NCBI RefSeq assembly: GCF_003336425.1
Contig: NZ_QEIO01000016.1
Span: forward strand, 46,677-110,676
Origin: Marinitenerispora sediminis
GTDB lineage: Bacteria; Actinomycetota; Actinomycetes; Streptosporangiales; Streptosporangiaceae
DNA length: 64,000 nt
Direction: 5' to 3'
Shown here one piece after another: positions 18,290-28,000 of the stretch. The number at the start of each line of letters is the position of its first letter. Positions within the stretch are counted from its first letter, which is position 1. The notes under the pieces are model-generated. The model did not search any database, had not been told where the DNA came from, and saw only the letters and a program-made list of their open reading frames with translations. A program made the translations under genes and the position numbers.

Positions 18290-18749
18290 GACCGAGAGCA
18301 TGCCGGCCGAGCCGCCCCACCCCGCGAAGGACGTCACCCAGCACGTGGGTTACCTGATCAAACGCACCCAGGCCGCCCTGCGCGGTGCGATGGACAGGGT
18401 CCTGCGCGAGCACGGGCTGACCGTGCCGCAGTACGCCACGCTCGAACTCCTGGCCCTGCACCCCGGCATGTCCAACGCCGACCTCGCGCGCGCGACCTTC
18501 GTCACCCGGCAGTCCGGAAACGTGGTCCTCCAGGGCCTGCAGGAAGCGGGACTGATCACCCGCCCCGCCACCGCCGACCACGGGCGGGCCCGGCCCGCCC
18601 ACCTCACCGAGGAGGGCCGCAGCCGCCTGGCCAGGGTCCAGGCAGCCGTCTACGCCGTAGAAGAGCGCATGGTCACGGCGATCCCGCCCGAGCGCATGGC
18701 CGCGCTCCTCACCGACCTCGACCGCATAGCGGCAGCCCTGGAGGACTGA
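18288..18749 (+). CDS. MarR family regulator
   Basis: 153 residues from ATG 18288, which overlaps the second operator half-site and has no ribosome site, pointing to leaderless translation. Winged helix: LTVPQYATLELLALHPGMSN, ADLARATFVTRQSGNVVLQG (recognition helix), then the wing ATADHGRARPAHLTEEG, with long N- and C-terminal dimer helices. Likely an autorepressor that also represses the divergent VOC gene until a ligand binds. Confidence 0.9.
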   Translation: MTESMPAEPPHPAKDVTQHVGYLIKRTQAALRGAMDRVLREHGLTVPQYATLELLALHPGMSNADLARATFVTRQSGNVVLQGLQEAGLITRPATADHGRARPAHLTEEGRSRLARVQAAVYAVEERMVTAIPPERMAALLTDLDRIAAALED

Positions 18750-18930
18750 CCGGCCGCCCCGCCGCGGGGGCGCCCCTGGACTCCGGCCGGGTACCCCCGC
18801 GCGGCACCGGCGCCTTCTCATCCACCACCCGGCACGAAGCCGCTCGCGCGATCCCGTGCGGCGGGCCGAGCGCCCGCCCCAGGGTCCCCGCTCCGATACG
18901 CGCGCCCGCGCTGACGCCGCGTTCGCGGCC

Positions 18931-19650
18931 CTACCTGTGCCGGGGATCACCCTGCCGGGGGCGCGATGTCCGGCGGTACTGCTGTCCTCCGCGGCGGTCC
19001 CGGACGGCGACACCGAGATCACGAAGCGCGTCCCGGGCGTCATCGGCCGCGCCGGCCTGTTTGTCGGCCAGTGCCCGGTGCCGCGCGCGCAGCAGCGCGT
19101 GTGCCTGTTCGCCGAGGGCCGGATCGCGGTCCACCCACGCGGCGAACGCGGCTTCGTGCGGATCGGCCTCCCCCCGCCAGGGGTAGCCGAACCGCTGGAA
19201 CGCCTGCCGCAGCCCGCTGACGAGGACCCGGTCCGCGTGCACGCGCACCAGTTCGACGGTCTCCCGGTCGACCAGCACCAGGTCGTGGCCATCGGTGAAC
19301 ACGCCATCGACGAGGCCGCGCCCGACGCGGAGGCTGACGCCGGCGCGGCGCACGACCACCTCCTCGCCGCCCACCGTGACGACCGGGTTCTCCCGCTCCC
19401 ACTCCCTGACGATCCACGCGCCCAGGACGAGCCCGGTGATGGTCAGTACCGGCACAGCCCATCCCAACGGCAGTTGGGCGGCGATTCGCAACGGAGCGGG
19501 GGCGCCGTCAGCGACCCGGACCAGCCCGTCCACGACAGGGCCGACGACGAAGGCGGCGCCGAAGCCGAGCACGGCACCGGCCGAGAGAACGAGGCACCGC
19601 CATGCCCGAGGAAACCGCACGGTTTCCTCGTGGCCTTCGGGATCACTCAT
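18931..19650 (-). CDS. YqeB-like membrane protein
   Basis: 239 residues. Two N-terminal helices (about 18-42 and 58-80), then a soluble region with VTVGGEEVVVRRAGVSLRVG, DLVLVDRETVELVR, and a C-terminal helical part (WVDRDPALGEQAHALLRARH, LRDLGVAVRDRRGGQQYRR). The order and the closing V-V-R-D-x-x-G-x-Q-x-[WY]-R resemble proteins named YqeB in actinobacteria, whose function is unknown. Overlaps the upstream tetR gene by eight bases, so co-transcribed and presumably controlled by it. Confidence 0.65.
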   Translation of the reverse strand: MSDPEGHEETVRFPRAWRCLVLSAGAVLGFGAAFVVGPVVDGLVRVADGAPAPLRIAAQLPLGWAVPVLTITGLVLGAWIVREWERENPVVTVGGEEVVVRRAGVSLRVGRGLVDGVFTDGHDLVLVDRETVELVRVHADRVLVSGLRQAFQRFGYPWRGEADPHEAAFAAWVDRDPALGEQAHALLRARHRALADKQAGAADDARDALRDLGVAVRDRRGGQQYRRTSRPRQGDPRHR

Positions 19651-20254
19651 GGTCTTGCGTCCTTCCCAGCTGGTTCGGAGCGAGATAGCCCAGGGCCGTG
19701 CGGCGCAGCGCGGGGACGGGCGAATGGCCGGGCCTGGCGTTCAGATAGGTCGCGTCGACGACCGCCTGCAGCCAGGTGGCCGCCTCGGCCGGGTCGAGTT
19801 CGGGATCGACGGTGCCTTCCTCGGCGCCGCGGGCGATGAGCTCGGCCAGGCCGTCCCGGACGACGCGTGCGGTGCGCGTGACGACGGACAGCAGGTCCGG
19901 GTCGTGCTCGACACGGCGCAGCAGTTCGACCAGCATCCCGGCCGCGGCCGGGTCCGCCGCGTCCTCCGCCAGTTCCGAGAGCACGTCGAGAATCGCGGCG
20001 ACCGGATCCGCGTCGTCGGCGTGCCGGGCGACGAGCGCCTCCGCCAGCGGAAGATCCCGCTCGAACACCGCACGGAACACCGCCGGTTTGTCCGCGAAGT
20101 AGTAGAAGACGCTGGCCGCGCTCAGTCCGGCGGCCTCGGCGATCTGGGCCACCGTCGTCCGCTCGTACCCGCGTTCACCGAACAGCCGTCCGGCCGCGAG
20201 GAGGATCGCCTCCCGCCGCTGGGCCGTCCGGCCAGGGTCCACCGTGCGCGCCAC
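19643..20254 (-). CDS. TetR/AcrR family regulator
   Basis: 203 residues from GTG 20254, with GAGG six bases upstream. DNA-binding domain RREAILLAAGRLFGERGYER, TTVAQIAEAAGLSAASVFYY, FADKPAVFRAVFE. The C-terminal ligand domain is unassigned. Overlaps the following YqeB-like gene. AT-rich repeats directly upstream (20263-20296) are the probable autoregulatory operator. Confidence 0.9.
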   Translation of the reverse strand: MARTVDPGRTAQRREAILLAAGRLFGERGYERTTVAQIAEAAGLSAASVFYYFADKPAVFRAVFERDLPLAEALVARHADDADPVAAILDVLSELAEDAADPAAAGMLVELLRRVEHDPDLLSVVTRTARVVRDGLAELIARGAEEGTVDPELDPAEAATWLQAVVDATYLNARPGHSPVPALRRTALGYLAPNQLGRTQDHE

Positions 20255-20262
20255 CGTGCACC

Positions 20263-20296
20263 TCGATTAATTAACTAATTGGTCGATTAATTATAG
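20263..20296. promoter_or_regulatory. probable TetR operator
   Basis: AT-rich island with CGATTAATTA repeated directly at 20264 and 20284 around AACTAATTGG, giving overlapping TTAATTAA palindromes. It lies eight bases ahead of the tetR GTG. Very unlike the surrounding GC-rich DNA. Confidence 0.7.
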
Positions 20297-20747
20297 CCCT
20301 TGGATGCCCGGGCACGGCGGCCGACGCCGCACCAGTAGCCCTGCCGTGCCCCCGCCGGACGCCGGCAGACAACGCGCCCCACACCCGACTCCGCGAGAAC
20401 GGGACCGTCCCAGTGGCGGCGAACACGGCACGGGACCCCCTACCGCGGCCGGACGGCCCGCCCGCGGAGCGATCGCCCGCGCTCGCGGCCGGCCGAGGAC
20501 GGCTCCGCGGCCGGCCCCGCACGCCGAATCGCCGCACGCGCCCGGCGGCGGGTGCCGGCCTCCCGGCGGCCGCCAGCCTCGGAGCCGAGCCCGCGGCTCG
20601 CCTTGACACGCGCCCCCGGCCGGGCGCCAGAATGTAACGCGTTCCATCTGCGGCCGTGGGCACCACCACGCCCCGGTGGACGCAATGGACGCGCGACAGG
20701 AACACACTTCACCGCGACCGCGCGGCCGCGGCGCGATCGGGAGGCGA
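20297..20747. promoter_or_regulatory. upstream region of the methyltransferase genes with a KstR-like palindrome
   Basis: Mostly featureless GC-rich DNA. At 20603-20608 a TTGACA is followed about 19 bases on by CAGAAT. At 20633-20646 lies TGTAACGCGTTCCA, which fits TNNAACNNGTTNNA, the consensus of the TetR-type steroid regulator KstR. One 14-base match in 64 kb is not proof, as related regulators share this half-site. Confidence 0.4.
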
Positions 20748-20857
20748 TGGTGCGCCTGACGGTGCGGGCGGACGAGCGGGTCCGCGAGGTGTGCGCCGGG
20801 TCCCCGGCGAGCGGCCGCCGCGTATCCGGCTCCGGCTCCCGGAGGGGCGGCGGATGA
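20748..20857 (+). CDS. putative 35-residue peptide coupled to the methyltransferase
   Basis: ATG 20748 with GGGAGG just upstream opens MVRLTVRADERVREVCAGSP and a Gly/Ser/Arg-rich end. Its TGA overlaps the ATG of the next gene (ATGA). The ribosome site and overlap suggest a coupled leader peptide, but the sequence matches no family I know and could be chance. Confidence 0.3.
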
Positions 20858-21648
20858 GCCGCCCGACGGCGGAGAGCGCCGCCGGGCGGCCCCGCCGACC
20901 CGGCCTCGACGAGGTCCGGCGGGACTGGACCCGGCTCGGTGCCGCGGCGCCGCTGTGGGCCGTGTGCGTGGACCCCGCGAAGCGCCACGCCGGCTGGGAC
21001 CACGACGAGTTCCTCGCCTCGGGGCGGCGCGAGGTCGACGCCGCCATGCGGCGGCTGGCCGACGCCGGCGGCGCCCCCGGACGAGGGCGGGCCCTGGACT
21101 TCGGCTGCGGGGCCGGCCGGCTGTCCAACGCGCTGGCCGCGCACTTCGACTCCGTCGTCGGCCTCGACATCTCCGCGCCGATGCTCGCGGCGGCCCGGCG
21201 GCTCGACCGCGGCGGCGGCCGGATCGAGTTCCGGCTGCACGACGCGCCGGACCTCGGCGCCTTCGAGGACGCCAGCTTCGATCTCGTGTACACCGACCTG
21301 GTGCTGCAGCACCTCCCGCCCGCCCTTGCCCGCGGCTACCTCGCCGAGTTCACCCGGGTCGTGCGGCCCGGCGGAGCGCTGGTGGTCGGCGCGCCCGACC
21401 GGGAGCGCCGCACCGCCAAGGGCCTGGTGTTCCGGTACGCGCCGTGGCCGGTGATCCGCTTCGGCCAGCGGGTCCTCCTCCGCTATCCGGCGCCGATGCG
21501 CATGCACACGCTGCCGGAGCGGGACATGCGCGCCCTCCTGGTCGGGCACGGCGCCCGCGTGCTGGCGGTCGAGGAGTACTGGGCCGGCGACCACTGGCGG
21601 CACCTGCGCTACTACGCGACCATGGACGGCCCCGGAGCGGTGTCGTGA
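20854..21648 (+). CDS. class I SAM-dependent methyltransferase
   Basis: 264 residues from ATG 20854, with GGAGGGG upstream. SAM-binding motif I ALDFGCGAGRLSNAL, acidic motif VVGLDISAPML, motif IV DLVYTDLVLQHLPP, then VVRPGGALVVGAP. The C-terminal part carries LLRYPAPMRMHTLPERDM and a closing YYATMDGPG. The substrate is unknown; the next gene, a second methyltransferase, overlaps by GTGA. Given the glycan operon nearby, a sugar or lipid O-methyl transfer is a guess. Confidence 0.86.
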   Translation: MSRPTAESAAGRPRRPGLDEVRRDWTRLGAAAPLWAVCVDPAKRHAGWDHDEFLASGRREVDAAMRRLADAGGAPGRGRALDFGCGAGRLSNALAAHFDSVVGLDISAPMLAAARRLDRGGGRIEFRLHDAPDLGAFEDASFDLVYTDLVLQHLPPALARGYLAEFTRVVRPGGALVVGAPDRERRTAKGLVFRYAPWPVIRFGQRVLLRYPAPMRMHTLPERDMRALLVGHGARVLAVEEYWAGDHWRHLRYYATMDGPGAVS

Positions 21649-22604
21649 CCGCCCCTGGCCGACCCGGCGGCCCCGAGAGGGCCGCGCGCACGGGCGGGCG
21701 GGACCGGCCCGCGGCGCCGGGCGCCTCGCCCGGCCGGTCCGTGCCGCAGGCCGACACGGCGCCGCGCGCGAGCGGGGTCGATCCGCCGGCAGCGCCGCTC
21801 GGGCGGCCTACCGCGGAGGCGCCGCGCCCGCCGGCCCCCGAGCCGTTCCACGCCACAGCGGCGCGCTCGGTGCGGCTCTTCCAGGCGTTCCGGCAGGAGC
21901 AGACCGATCCGGACCACTTCTACGGCACCCTGGCCCGCGACACGGTCGCGCAGCTCGCCCGCTACCTGCCCGACGGGCGGGCCGGGCTGGCCGGCGCCCG
22001 CGTTCTGGACGTCGGCGGCGGCCCCGGCTACTTCTCCGACGAACTCCGCGCCGCCGGCGCGCACCCGGTCTGCGTGGACGCCGACGCCGGCGAGCTCCGG
22101 CTCCGCGACGGCCGCCTCCCGCAGACCGCGGTCCTGGGCAGCGCGCTCGACCTGCCGGTCCGCACCGGAGCGGCCGACGTCTGCTTCTCCTCCAACGTGC
22201 TGGAGCACGTCCCCGACCCCGAGCGCATGGCCGACGAGATGCTCCGCACAACCCGTCCGGGCGGCCTCGTCTTCCTGTCCTACACGGTGTGGCTCTCCCC
22301 GTGGGGCGGTCACGAGACCTCCCCCTGGCACTACCTGGGCGGCCGCCGCGCGGCGGAGCGCTACGCGCGCCGCACCGGCCACCGCCCGAAGAACGACTTC
22401 GGCCGCACCATGTTCGCCGTCTCGGCGGCCCGGATGCTGCGCTGGACGTCCCGGACGCGCCGCACGGGGTCAGCCGAGGTCCTCGACGTCCGCCCCCGCT
22501 ACCTCCCGGACGCACTGGCCCCGGTGGTCCGCGTCCCACTGGTCCGGGAGCTCGTCACCTGGAACCTGCTCCTGGTCCTGCGCAAACGTGCGGCGGACGG
22601 CTGA
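21645..22604 (+). CDS. second class I SAM-dependent methyltransferase
   Basis: 319 residues; GTG 21645 overlaps the previous stop. A disordered Pro/Ala-rich N-terminus (about 1-70) precedes the fold: RVLDVGGGPGYFSDELRAAG, CVDADAGELR, ADVCFSSNVLEHVPDPERMA, TTRPGGLVFLSYTVW, then WGGHETSPWHYLGG and a basic C-terminus ending VTWNLLLVLRK. Actinobacteria often carry this type next to AftD-type glycan genes, so a part in surface glycan or lipid modification is inferred. Confidence 0.86.
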   Translation: MTAPGRPGGPERAARTGGRDRPAAPGASPGRSVPQADTAPRASGVDPPAAPLGRPTAEAPRPPAPEPFHATAARSVRLFQAFRQEQTDPDHFYGTLARDTVAQLARYLPDGRAGLAGARVLDVGGGPGYFSDELRAAGAHPVCVDADAGELRLRDGRLPQTAVLGSALDLPVRTGAADVCFSSNVLEHVPDPERMADEMLRTTRPGGLVFLSYTVWLSPWGGHETSPWHYLGGRRAAERYARRTGHRPKNDFGRTMFAVSAARMLRWTSRTRRTGSAEVLDVRPRYLPDALAPVVRVPLVRELVTWNLLLVLRKRAADG

Positions 22605-22858
22605 CCGCACGTCCTCCCGCGCCCACTCACCACGCACTCCGCCACCTGGACCCGGGCCGGGCAGCGGCCCCCGTCCCCGGAGACGACGTGCGTCCCGGAG
22701 GACCCTGGCTGCCCGAAGTCCGCACCGAGATCACCACCCACCGCCCGACCCGGGTCCTCGACCCAGGGCTGTCCGGACAGCGTCTATCCCCGCAGAACGC
22801 GCCTACGGGCTCGGCCCTCTCACCCACCTCTCGTGCTCGGAACCCCGTCATCAGGACA

Positions 22859-23038
22859 GTGAGCGCCGTGATGGCGCTGTCCTGCCTTCTCCTGGGCGCA
22901 GCCATCCCCGTGGTGGTCGTCCGAGCCATCGGCGCGGGCGCGATGTGGGTCACCGGCGTCGCGCTCGCCCCCGACCGTCGGCCTAAGTGGCATCTGGGGG
23001 AGGCGAGGAGGATCGGCCGACCTCGACCACTCCTGTAA
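22859..23038 (+). CDS. small hydrophobic protein, uncertain
   Basis: 59 residues from GTG 22859 with AGGA two bases upstream. One strong hydrophobic segment (ALSCLLLGAAIPVVVVRAIG) and a basic C-terminus. Its stop falls within the operator of the following XRE gene. No family recognised; it could be a small membrane protein of the same locus or a chance frame. Confidence 0.35.
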   Translation: MSAVMALSCLLLGAAIPVVVVRAIGAGAMWVTGVALAPDRRPKWHLGEARRIGRPRPLL

Positions 23039-23079
23039 AGCGAACTTGACACACCCGGACATGTCAAGCATCCTTTACA
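23034..23079. promoter_or_regulatory. nested inverted repeats ahead of the XRE gene
   Basis: TGTAAAG-N4-CTTGACA-N10-TGTCAAG-N4-CTTTACA: two perfect 7-bp inverted pairs, one inside the other, symmetric over 46 bases and ending three bases before the XRE start codon. TTGACA within it can serve as -35. Very likely an autoregulatory operator-promoter. Confidence 0.75.
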
Positions 23080-23081
23080 TC

Positions 23082-23276
23082 ATGCGAAGCGAGGTCAGGG
23101 ACCTGCGGCAGCAGGCCGGACTGTCCCAGGCGGCGCTGGCCGGCGTCCTGGGTGTCTCCCGGCAGACGATCAACGCGATCGAGACCGGCCGTTACGATCC
23201 GTCCCTCACGTTGGCGGTCCGGATCGCCCGGCATTTCCAGCGACCAGTGGAGGAGATCTTCCATGTCGACGACTAG
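23082..23276 (+). CDS. small XRE-type HTH regulator
   Basis: 64 residues from ATG 23082 (upstream in-frame starts at 23046 and 23061 lie inside the operator). A lone Cro/CI-type domain: MRSEVRDLRQQAGLSQAALA, GVLGVSRQTINAIETGRYDP, SLTLAVRIARHFQRPVEEIF. This compact type (YozG-like) usually sits in front of a membrane protein and controls it. The next gene overlaps by 14 bases. Confidence 0.9.
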   Translation: MRSEVRDLRQQAGLSQAALAGVLGVSRQTINAIETGRYDPSLTLAVRIARHFQRPVEEIFHVDD

Positions 23277-23670
23277 CCAGCGCTGGCTGCTGGCCTCCGG
23301 ACTCGTCCTGATCGGTGGCGCCTTCACCGCCTTCACGTTCTGGATCTCGGCGAACTGGGTCATGCCGACCCTCCTGGCCGCCGTCGCCTGGTTCGGCCTG
23401 TGGCGCGTCTTCCGCACCCATCTGCGCCCGGGCGAGGCGTCCGACTCCGAGCGCCTCGCCGCGGGCAAGCGGCTGGACGAGCGTGACCGCGCCCTCAACC
23501 GGCGGGTCTTCGCCATCGTCGGGCTGGTGGCGCTGCCCCTGAGCCTGGTGTGCTCCTACGCGGTCCTGCTCTTCGACTCCCTCGACGCCCGCCAGGTCGT
23601 GCACGCCCAGTTCCTCGTCGTCATGCTCGCCTGGGCGATGGCCGGCGGCCACGTCCTCCGGCGCCACTGA
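23263..23670 (+). CDS. four-helix membrane protein paired with the XRE regulator
   Basis: 135 residues from ATG 23263, with GGAGGAG upstream inside the XRE gene. Four hydrophobic segments (about 8-28, 33-50, 85-107, 113-130) and a charged cytoplasmic loop with LAAGKRLDERDRALNRRVF. The pairing with a short XRE regulator recalls DUF2178-type membrane proteins; that match is tentative. Function unknown. Confidence 0.65.
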   Translation: MSTTSQRWLLASGLVLIGGAFTAFTFWISANWVMPTLLAAVAWFGLWRVFRTHLRPGEASDSERLAAGKRLDERDRALNRRVFAIVGLVALPLSLVCSYAVLLFDSLDARQVVHAQFLVVMLAWAMAGGHVLRRH

Positions 23671-23908
23671 CCCGTCCACCGCGCCCGGCCGGTCCGTCCG
23701 GCCGCGCGCCGGGGCCCGACGCCTCCGGCCCGGTGGGCCGCGGCGCGGTCCACGCGGGGCGTACGGAGCCCGCCCGCCGGATGGGGGCCGGCTCATCACC
23801 GCGGACCAGCAGTGCGCCCACGCGAGTCGTGATCCGAGTGAATGGGGACCCTGCTCGAACGGCCGGGAGCACGTCTTCGGAGCCCGCACCGCGTGCGGGC
23901 GGGTCCCC
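23671..23908. other. gene-free stretch
   Basis: About 240 bases between convergent genes; GC-rich, with GC-rich short palindromes but no clear terminator and no coding frame. Confidence 0.35.
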
Positions 23909-24949
23909 TCACACCCGGCCAGCGGCCGAGCTCCGCCGCCGATCCGGACGGTGCGCCCGGCGTAGGACGCCGACCAGGACGAGCAGCGCGCCGGCTCCCC
24001 CGAGGGCTGCGGGCAGGTCGGTGCTGGTCAGTCGGAGCAGCAGGGCCCGGCGGTCGGCCGCGGCCGCGTTCGCGGCGGCCTCCTCCGGCGGCGTCTGGAA
24101 GTCGGCCGCGAGCAGGACGCGCTCGGTCTCGCCGTCGGGACCGGCCTCCTCGGGACGCAGGGTCTCCCGGCGCTGCTCGCGGAGCTGGACGACGCGGCCG
24201 GTGAGCGGCTCGACCCAGTAGACCCGCTCCACCTCCAGCCAGCGCTCGGCACCGACGGTCCCGCGCGCATCGGCGTCGAACAGCCGGGCGGGCACCGGGC
24301 GCGCGGGCTCGGAGGCGCGGGTGGCGGCGACGGTCTGGACGTAGCGCTCGGTCGGCACCCCGGAGACCAGGTCCGCGCCGTCCGGGACGGCGGGGGCCGA
24401 GGTGCGCGACTCCGGGTCGAACAGCGGGCGTTCGGCGGCGCCGGCGCCGGGCGGCCACCACAGGGTGAGGCCGTGCGGCCTGGCGAGGTGGTCACCGTCC
24501 ACGTGGGCGCCGCAGCAGCGCACCGCCTCCCCCGACGAGCGGTCGACCGCCACCCGCCACGCCAGGTGGCCGAGCGTTCCGTCGGGACCGGTGGTCGCCG
24601 TGCGGACGTCCCACACGGCACGGCCGGCGCTCCCCGCTGCCGGAGACCCCACCGCGTCGATCCGGCGGACCAGTTCGGCGTCCTCACGGGTCCGCCACGT
24701 CGCGGTGTCCAGGTACCGCGCCGAGTCGGCCTCCAGCCGCCAGCTCAACCGCCCGCTGTCCGGGACCAGGGCCGACCGGCCGTGCACCGGGCCGGGCAGC
24801 AGCAGCGCGAGGGTGACCAGGAACGCGCCCGCTGCCACCAGCACCGCCGGGAGGTCGGGGCGCCAGGCCGAGGGGACGGCCCGGCCAGGACCGGCCCCGC
24901 GCTCGGGTGTTCCCGTCCCGGGCCGGTCCGGCGGAGACGGCGGCGTCAT
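23909..24949 (-). CDS. DUF3068 family protein (second copy)
   Basis: 346 residues from ATG 24949 with GAGGAGGGG upstream. N-terminal helix (about 33-55), extracytoplasmic domain with LSWRLEADSARYLDTATWRT, CCGAHVDGDHL, the conserved VYWVEPLTGRVVQLREQR (matching TYWIEPTTGIPIDLVEEH in the first copy), and a C-terminal helix (about 305-328). Last gene of the glycan operon, 61 bases after the AftD-like gene. DUF3068 function is unknown; its place here suggests surface glycan export or attachment. Confidence 0.82.
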   Translation of the reverse strand: MTPPSPPDRPGTGTPERGAGPGRAVPSAWRPDLPAVLVAAGAFLVTLALLLPGPVHGRSALVPDSGRLSWRLEADSARYLDTATWRTREDAELVRRIDAVGSPAAGSAGRAVWDVRTATTGPDGTLGHLAWRVAVDRSSGEAVRCCGAHVDGDHLARPHGLTLWWPPGAGAAERPLFDPESRTSAPAVPDGADLVSGVPTERYVQTVAATRASEPARPVPARLFDADARGTVGAERWLEVERVYWVEPLTGRVVQLREQRRETLRPEEAGPDGETERVLLAADFQTPPEEAAANAAAADRRALLLRLTSTDLPAALGGAGALLVLVGVLRRAHRPDRRRSSAAGRV

Positions 24950-25010
24950 CCCGGGTTCCCCTCCTCGCCGTGCCGTTGCGGGGGGCGGCCGCCAACCGCT
25001 CCGTGCCCCG

Positions 25011-28000
25011 TCACGTGCGCACCTCCTCGGAGCCCTCCCGGATGGCCTCCGATGGCCGACCGCCGTTCCCGGTATCCGCCGGGCGCGGGAGGCCGGGCGG
25101 TGCGGGCTCGGGGGCGGCCAGCGCGGCGAGGGCCCGGGCGAGGGCCGTGACGCACAGCAGCTGCGGGACCCAGCCGCGCAGGGCCGCGCCGAGCGGTGCG
25201 TCGGGGACGCGGACCTCCAGGGCGGTACCCGCGGCGAGTGCGAGGCCCGCCGCCGTCAGGAGGGCGGCGGCGAACCACCGCCGGGCCGCCACGTCAGCGG
25301 CGCGGTGCGCGGTCCGGCGCAGTGCGCGGCCGGTCCGGCGGCCGAGGGCGCGGCGTCCGCCGGTCTCCACCGCGCTTCCGGTGTCGTCCCGACCGGGCCG
25401 CGCCGGGCGGTGGCGGGCCCGCCGCCACCCGGCCGCCAGCACCGTCGCGACAACGGCGAGTCCGGCGGCTCCGGCCACCCACGTGCCGTACAGCAGGGCC
25501 GGCACGACCAGCAGGGCCGGGCGCGGGCGGGCGGCCCGGGCAGCGGGAAGCACGCTGCCGCGCCGGTCCAGGCGCTCGGCCAGCGTCGGCCGGCCGGCCG
25601 TGCGACCCGCCGCGCGCGGGAGGCCGCTGGTGCTCGGGAGGCCTCCCTCGTCCGGGGGTCCGCCCTCACCCGCGGCCTCGACCGCGCCCGGGGTGCCGCG
25701 CCCCTGCGCCGGACCGCGCGCACGCGAAGCACCGAGCGGGCGGAGCCGGGCGAACGCGAGCACGACGACCCCGAGGGCGAGCGCCCCGCCCGCCGCCAGG
25801 GCGGCGCGGTACGGCGTGTCCGGCGTGTACCGCAGGGTGACCGTCCCGCTGGTCCCCGCGGGCAGCTCCCACGCCTGCTTCCAGCCGTCCAACCGGACCG
25901 GGGTCAGCGGCTCGGCCCGGCCCGGCAGTGTGGCCTGCCATCCCTCGTTGAAGTTCTCGTTGACGACCAGGTAGGCGGCGTCGCGGGCGTCGACGGTGAC
26001 CCGGCGCTCGGTCGCCGTCCAGAGCTCCGTCGAGCGCACGGCCGCCGTCCGCACCGGCGGCGGGTCCCCGGCCGCCGCGGCCTGCAGGGCGGCCGACTCG
26101 ACGCCGACCCGGCCGGCGCCGGTCCCGGTCCCGTCGACGGCGATCCGGTTGCGCCCCTCGGTGAGCGGCACCTCGCCGCAGCTCTCGTAACGCACCGGCC
26201 GGCCCGCCAGCGCGTCTTGCAGCGCGTCACCGACGATCCGCGTCGGCACCGACCGCCCGTTGACCCGCAGCCGCGGCCCGGAACCGCAGGACGCCGCCAG
26301 GCCGGTGTCCGCGACGGCTGCGAGCTCCGGCACGCCGGGCAGCGCGACGGACTCGACCTCCAGCGGCTGCCCGGGCGGCGGTTCGAACGTGATCAGCACC
26401 TCGTCGGCGCTGAACGGCGCGAAGTCCAGCCGCCCGTCGCCGTCGAGCCATCCGGAGCGGACAGCGGTGGTGCTCTCCAGCGTGACGCGGACCGGAGCAC
26501 CCATGGCGTCGGCGCGCGGAAAGCCCACTCGGACGGTGTCCAGCTCGGTGCGCTCCGCCAGCTCCACCCGCAGGGAAGGAGCGTCCTCGGCCGGGTCGGG
26601 GTACCAGACGGTGGCGGGGTCGCCGTCGAAGGCGCTCCGGCCCAGGGCGGCGGGATGGTCCACGGAGGTGGAGGACGACGTCACTCTCGGGTACCCCCCG
26701 GCGCGGTTGGCGGCCCGCTCCAGGACCGCCGGATCCGCGGCCACCACCCGGCCGGTGACGGTGTCGAGCCGCTCGGCGGCGGCCGCCGAGAGGGTGACGA
26801 CCCGGTCGATGGCGGCGGCGTCCTCCCCCTGGATCGCGAGGTCGGGGTGGCAGGCCCACACCCGGGAACCGGCCAGGCACCCCGGGGCGCTGCCCACGGA
26901 CCCGGTGAGCAGGACCGCGCCCGCGTCCGGCGCTCCGGGCACGTCGAGGGAACGGGTCGCCCGCAGTCCGGGCACGGCCAGTTCGGCGATGCCCACCCGG
27001 GCGGGCCGTCCGGCGTCCCAGGCGAGCGCGTCCACCCGGAGCAGCAGCTCCGAGGTGCGTCCGGGCGGCGCGGCGACCTCCTGCGGTTGCGGTCCGGGGG
27101 CCACCGGGACGGTCCGGCGGCCGGTGTCGGTGACCACGGTGACGCGCGCCGGCGGCGGCTCGCCCGGGATCTCCTCGAAGGCGGCCGTCAACCCGGTGAC
27201 GTCCCGGGGCTCGGTGAACTCGACCCGGAGCCAGGCGCCGACCGGCCCGCCGGGCCCGGCGGGCCGCCACGCGGTGTCCGGGTCGCCGTCCAGCGCGGCG
27301 AAGGGCAGCCGGCCCGGGTCCCGCTCGGCGGCCGCGGCGCGGACGCCGGCCGCCGAGGAGGACGCGGTCACCGAGCGGACGCCGCCGGGCACCGCCACCG
27401 CCGTGTAGCGGTCCCAGGCGGGGTCCGCGATGTCCGGGGCGGGCGCGCCGCGCTCCAGCGGTTCGTCCGCCGTCAGCGTGGCGGTGACGTTGCGCCGGAC
27501 GTCGGAGTAGAGCACCTCGCGGCGGCGCAGGGTGTCGGTGACCACGGTGTCGTGCGCGGGCACGTCGGCGCCGCCCGGGTCGTCGCCGATGATCACCGGC
27601 CGGTCGCCGTCGAGCATGCCCTGTTCGGCGAGCGCGAGCAGCGCCTCCGGCCCACCGGTGACGCGCAGCGCGCCGTCGCGCGCAACGGTGCCAATACGGG
27701 GCGCCGCGCCGCGCACGGTGTAGACCTCCACCGCCTGGTACGGCTGGTCGAACCAGGCCGACGCCGGCAGGGCGTCCAGTGCGCCCACGACCGGACCGAA
27801 GCCGCGCGCGTACTCGATCCCGGGCGAGTCCGCGAGCGCCTGGTGGACCCGGGCCGGCCACCCGCCGTTGTTGCCGACCCGCTGGAGGTCGTTGCGCACG
27901 AGGAGGTGGGTCACGCCCATGCGGGCGAGCGCGTCCGCCAGGCCCGGCGAGCCGCGGCCGGAGCTGAGCCGCTGGTCGATCTCGTGCAGCAGCCGGGACA

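Noticed and set aside
20633..20646. true KstR site controlling steroid genes
   Set aside because: Exact consensus match, but no steroid or fatty-acid genes nearby; kept only as a candidate motif.
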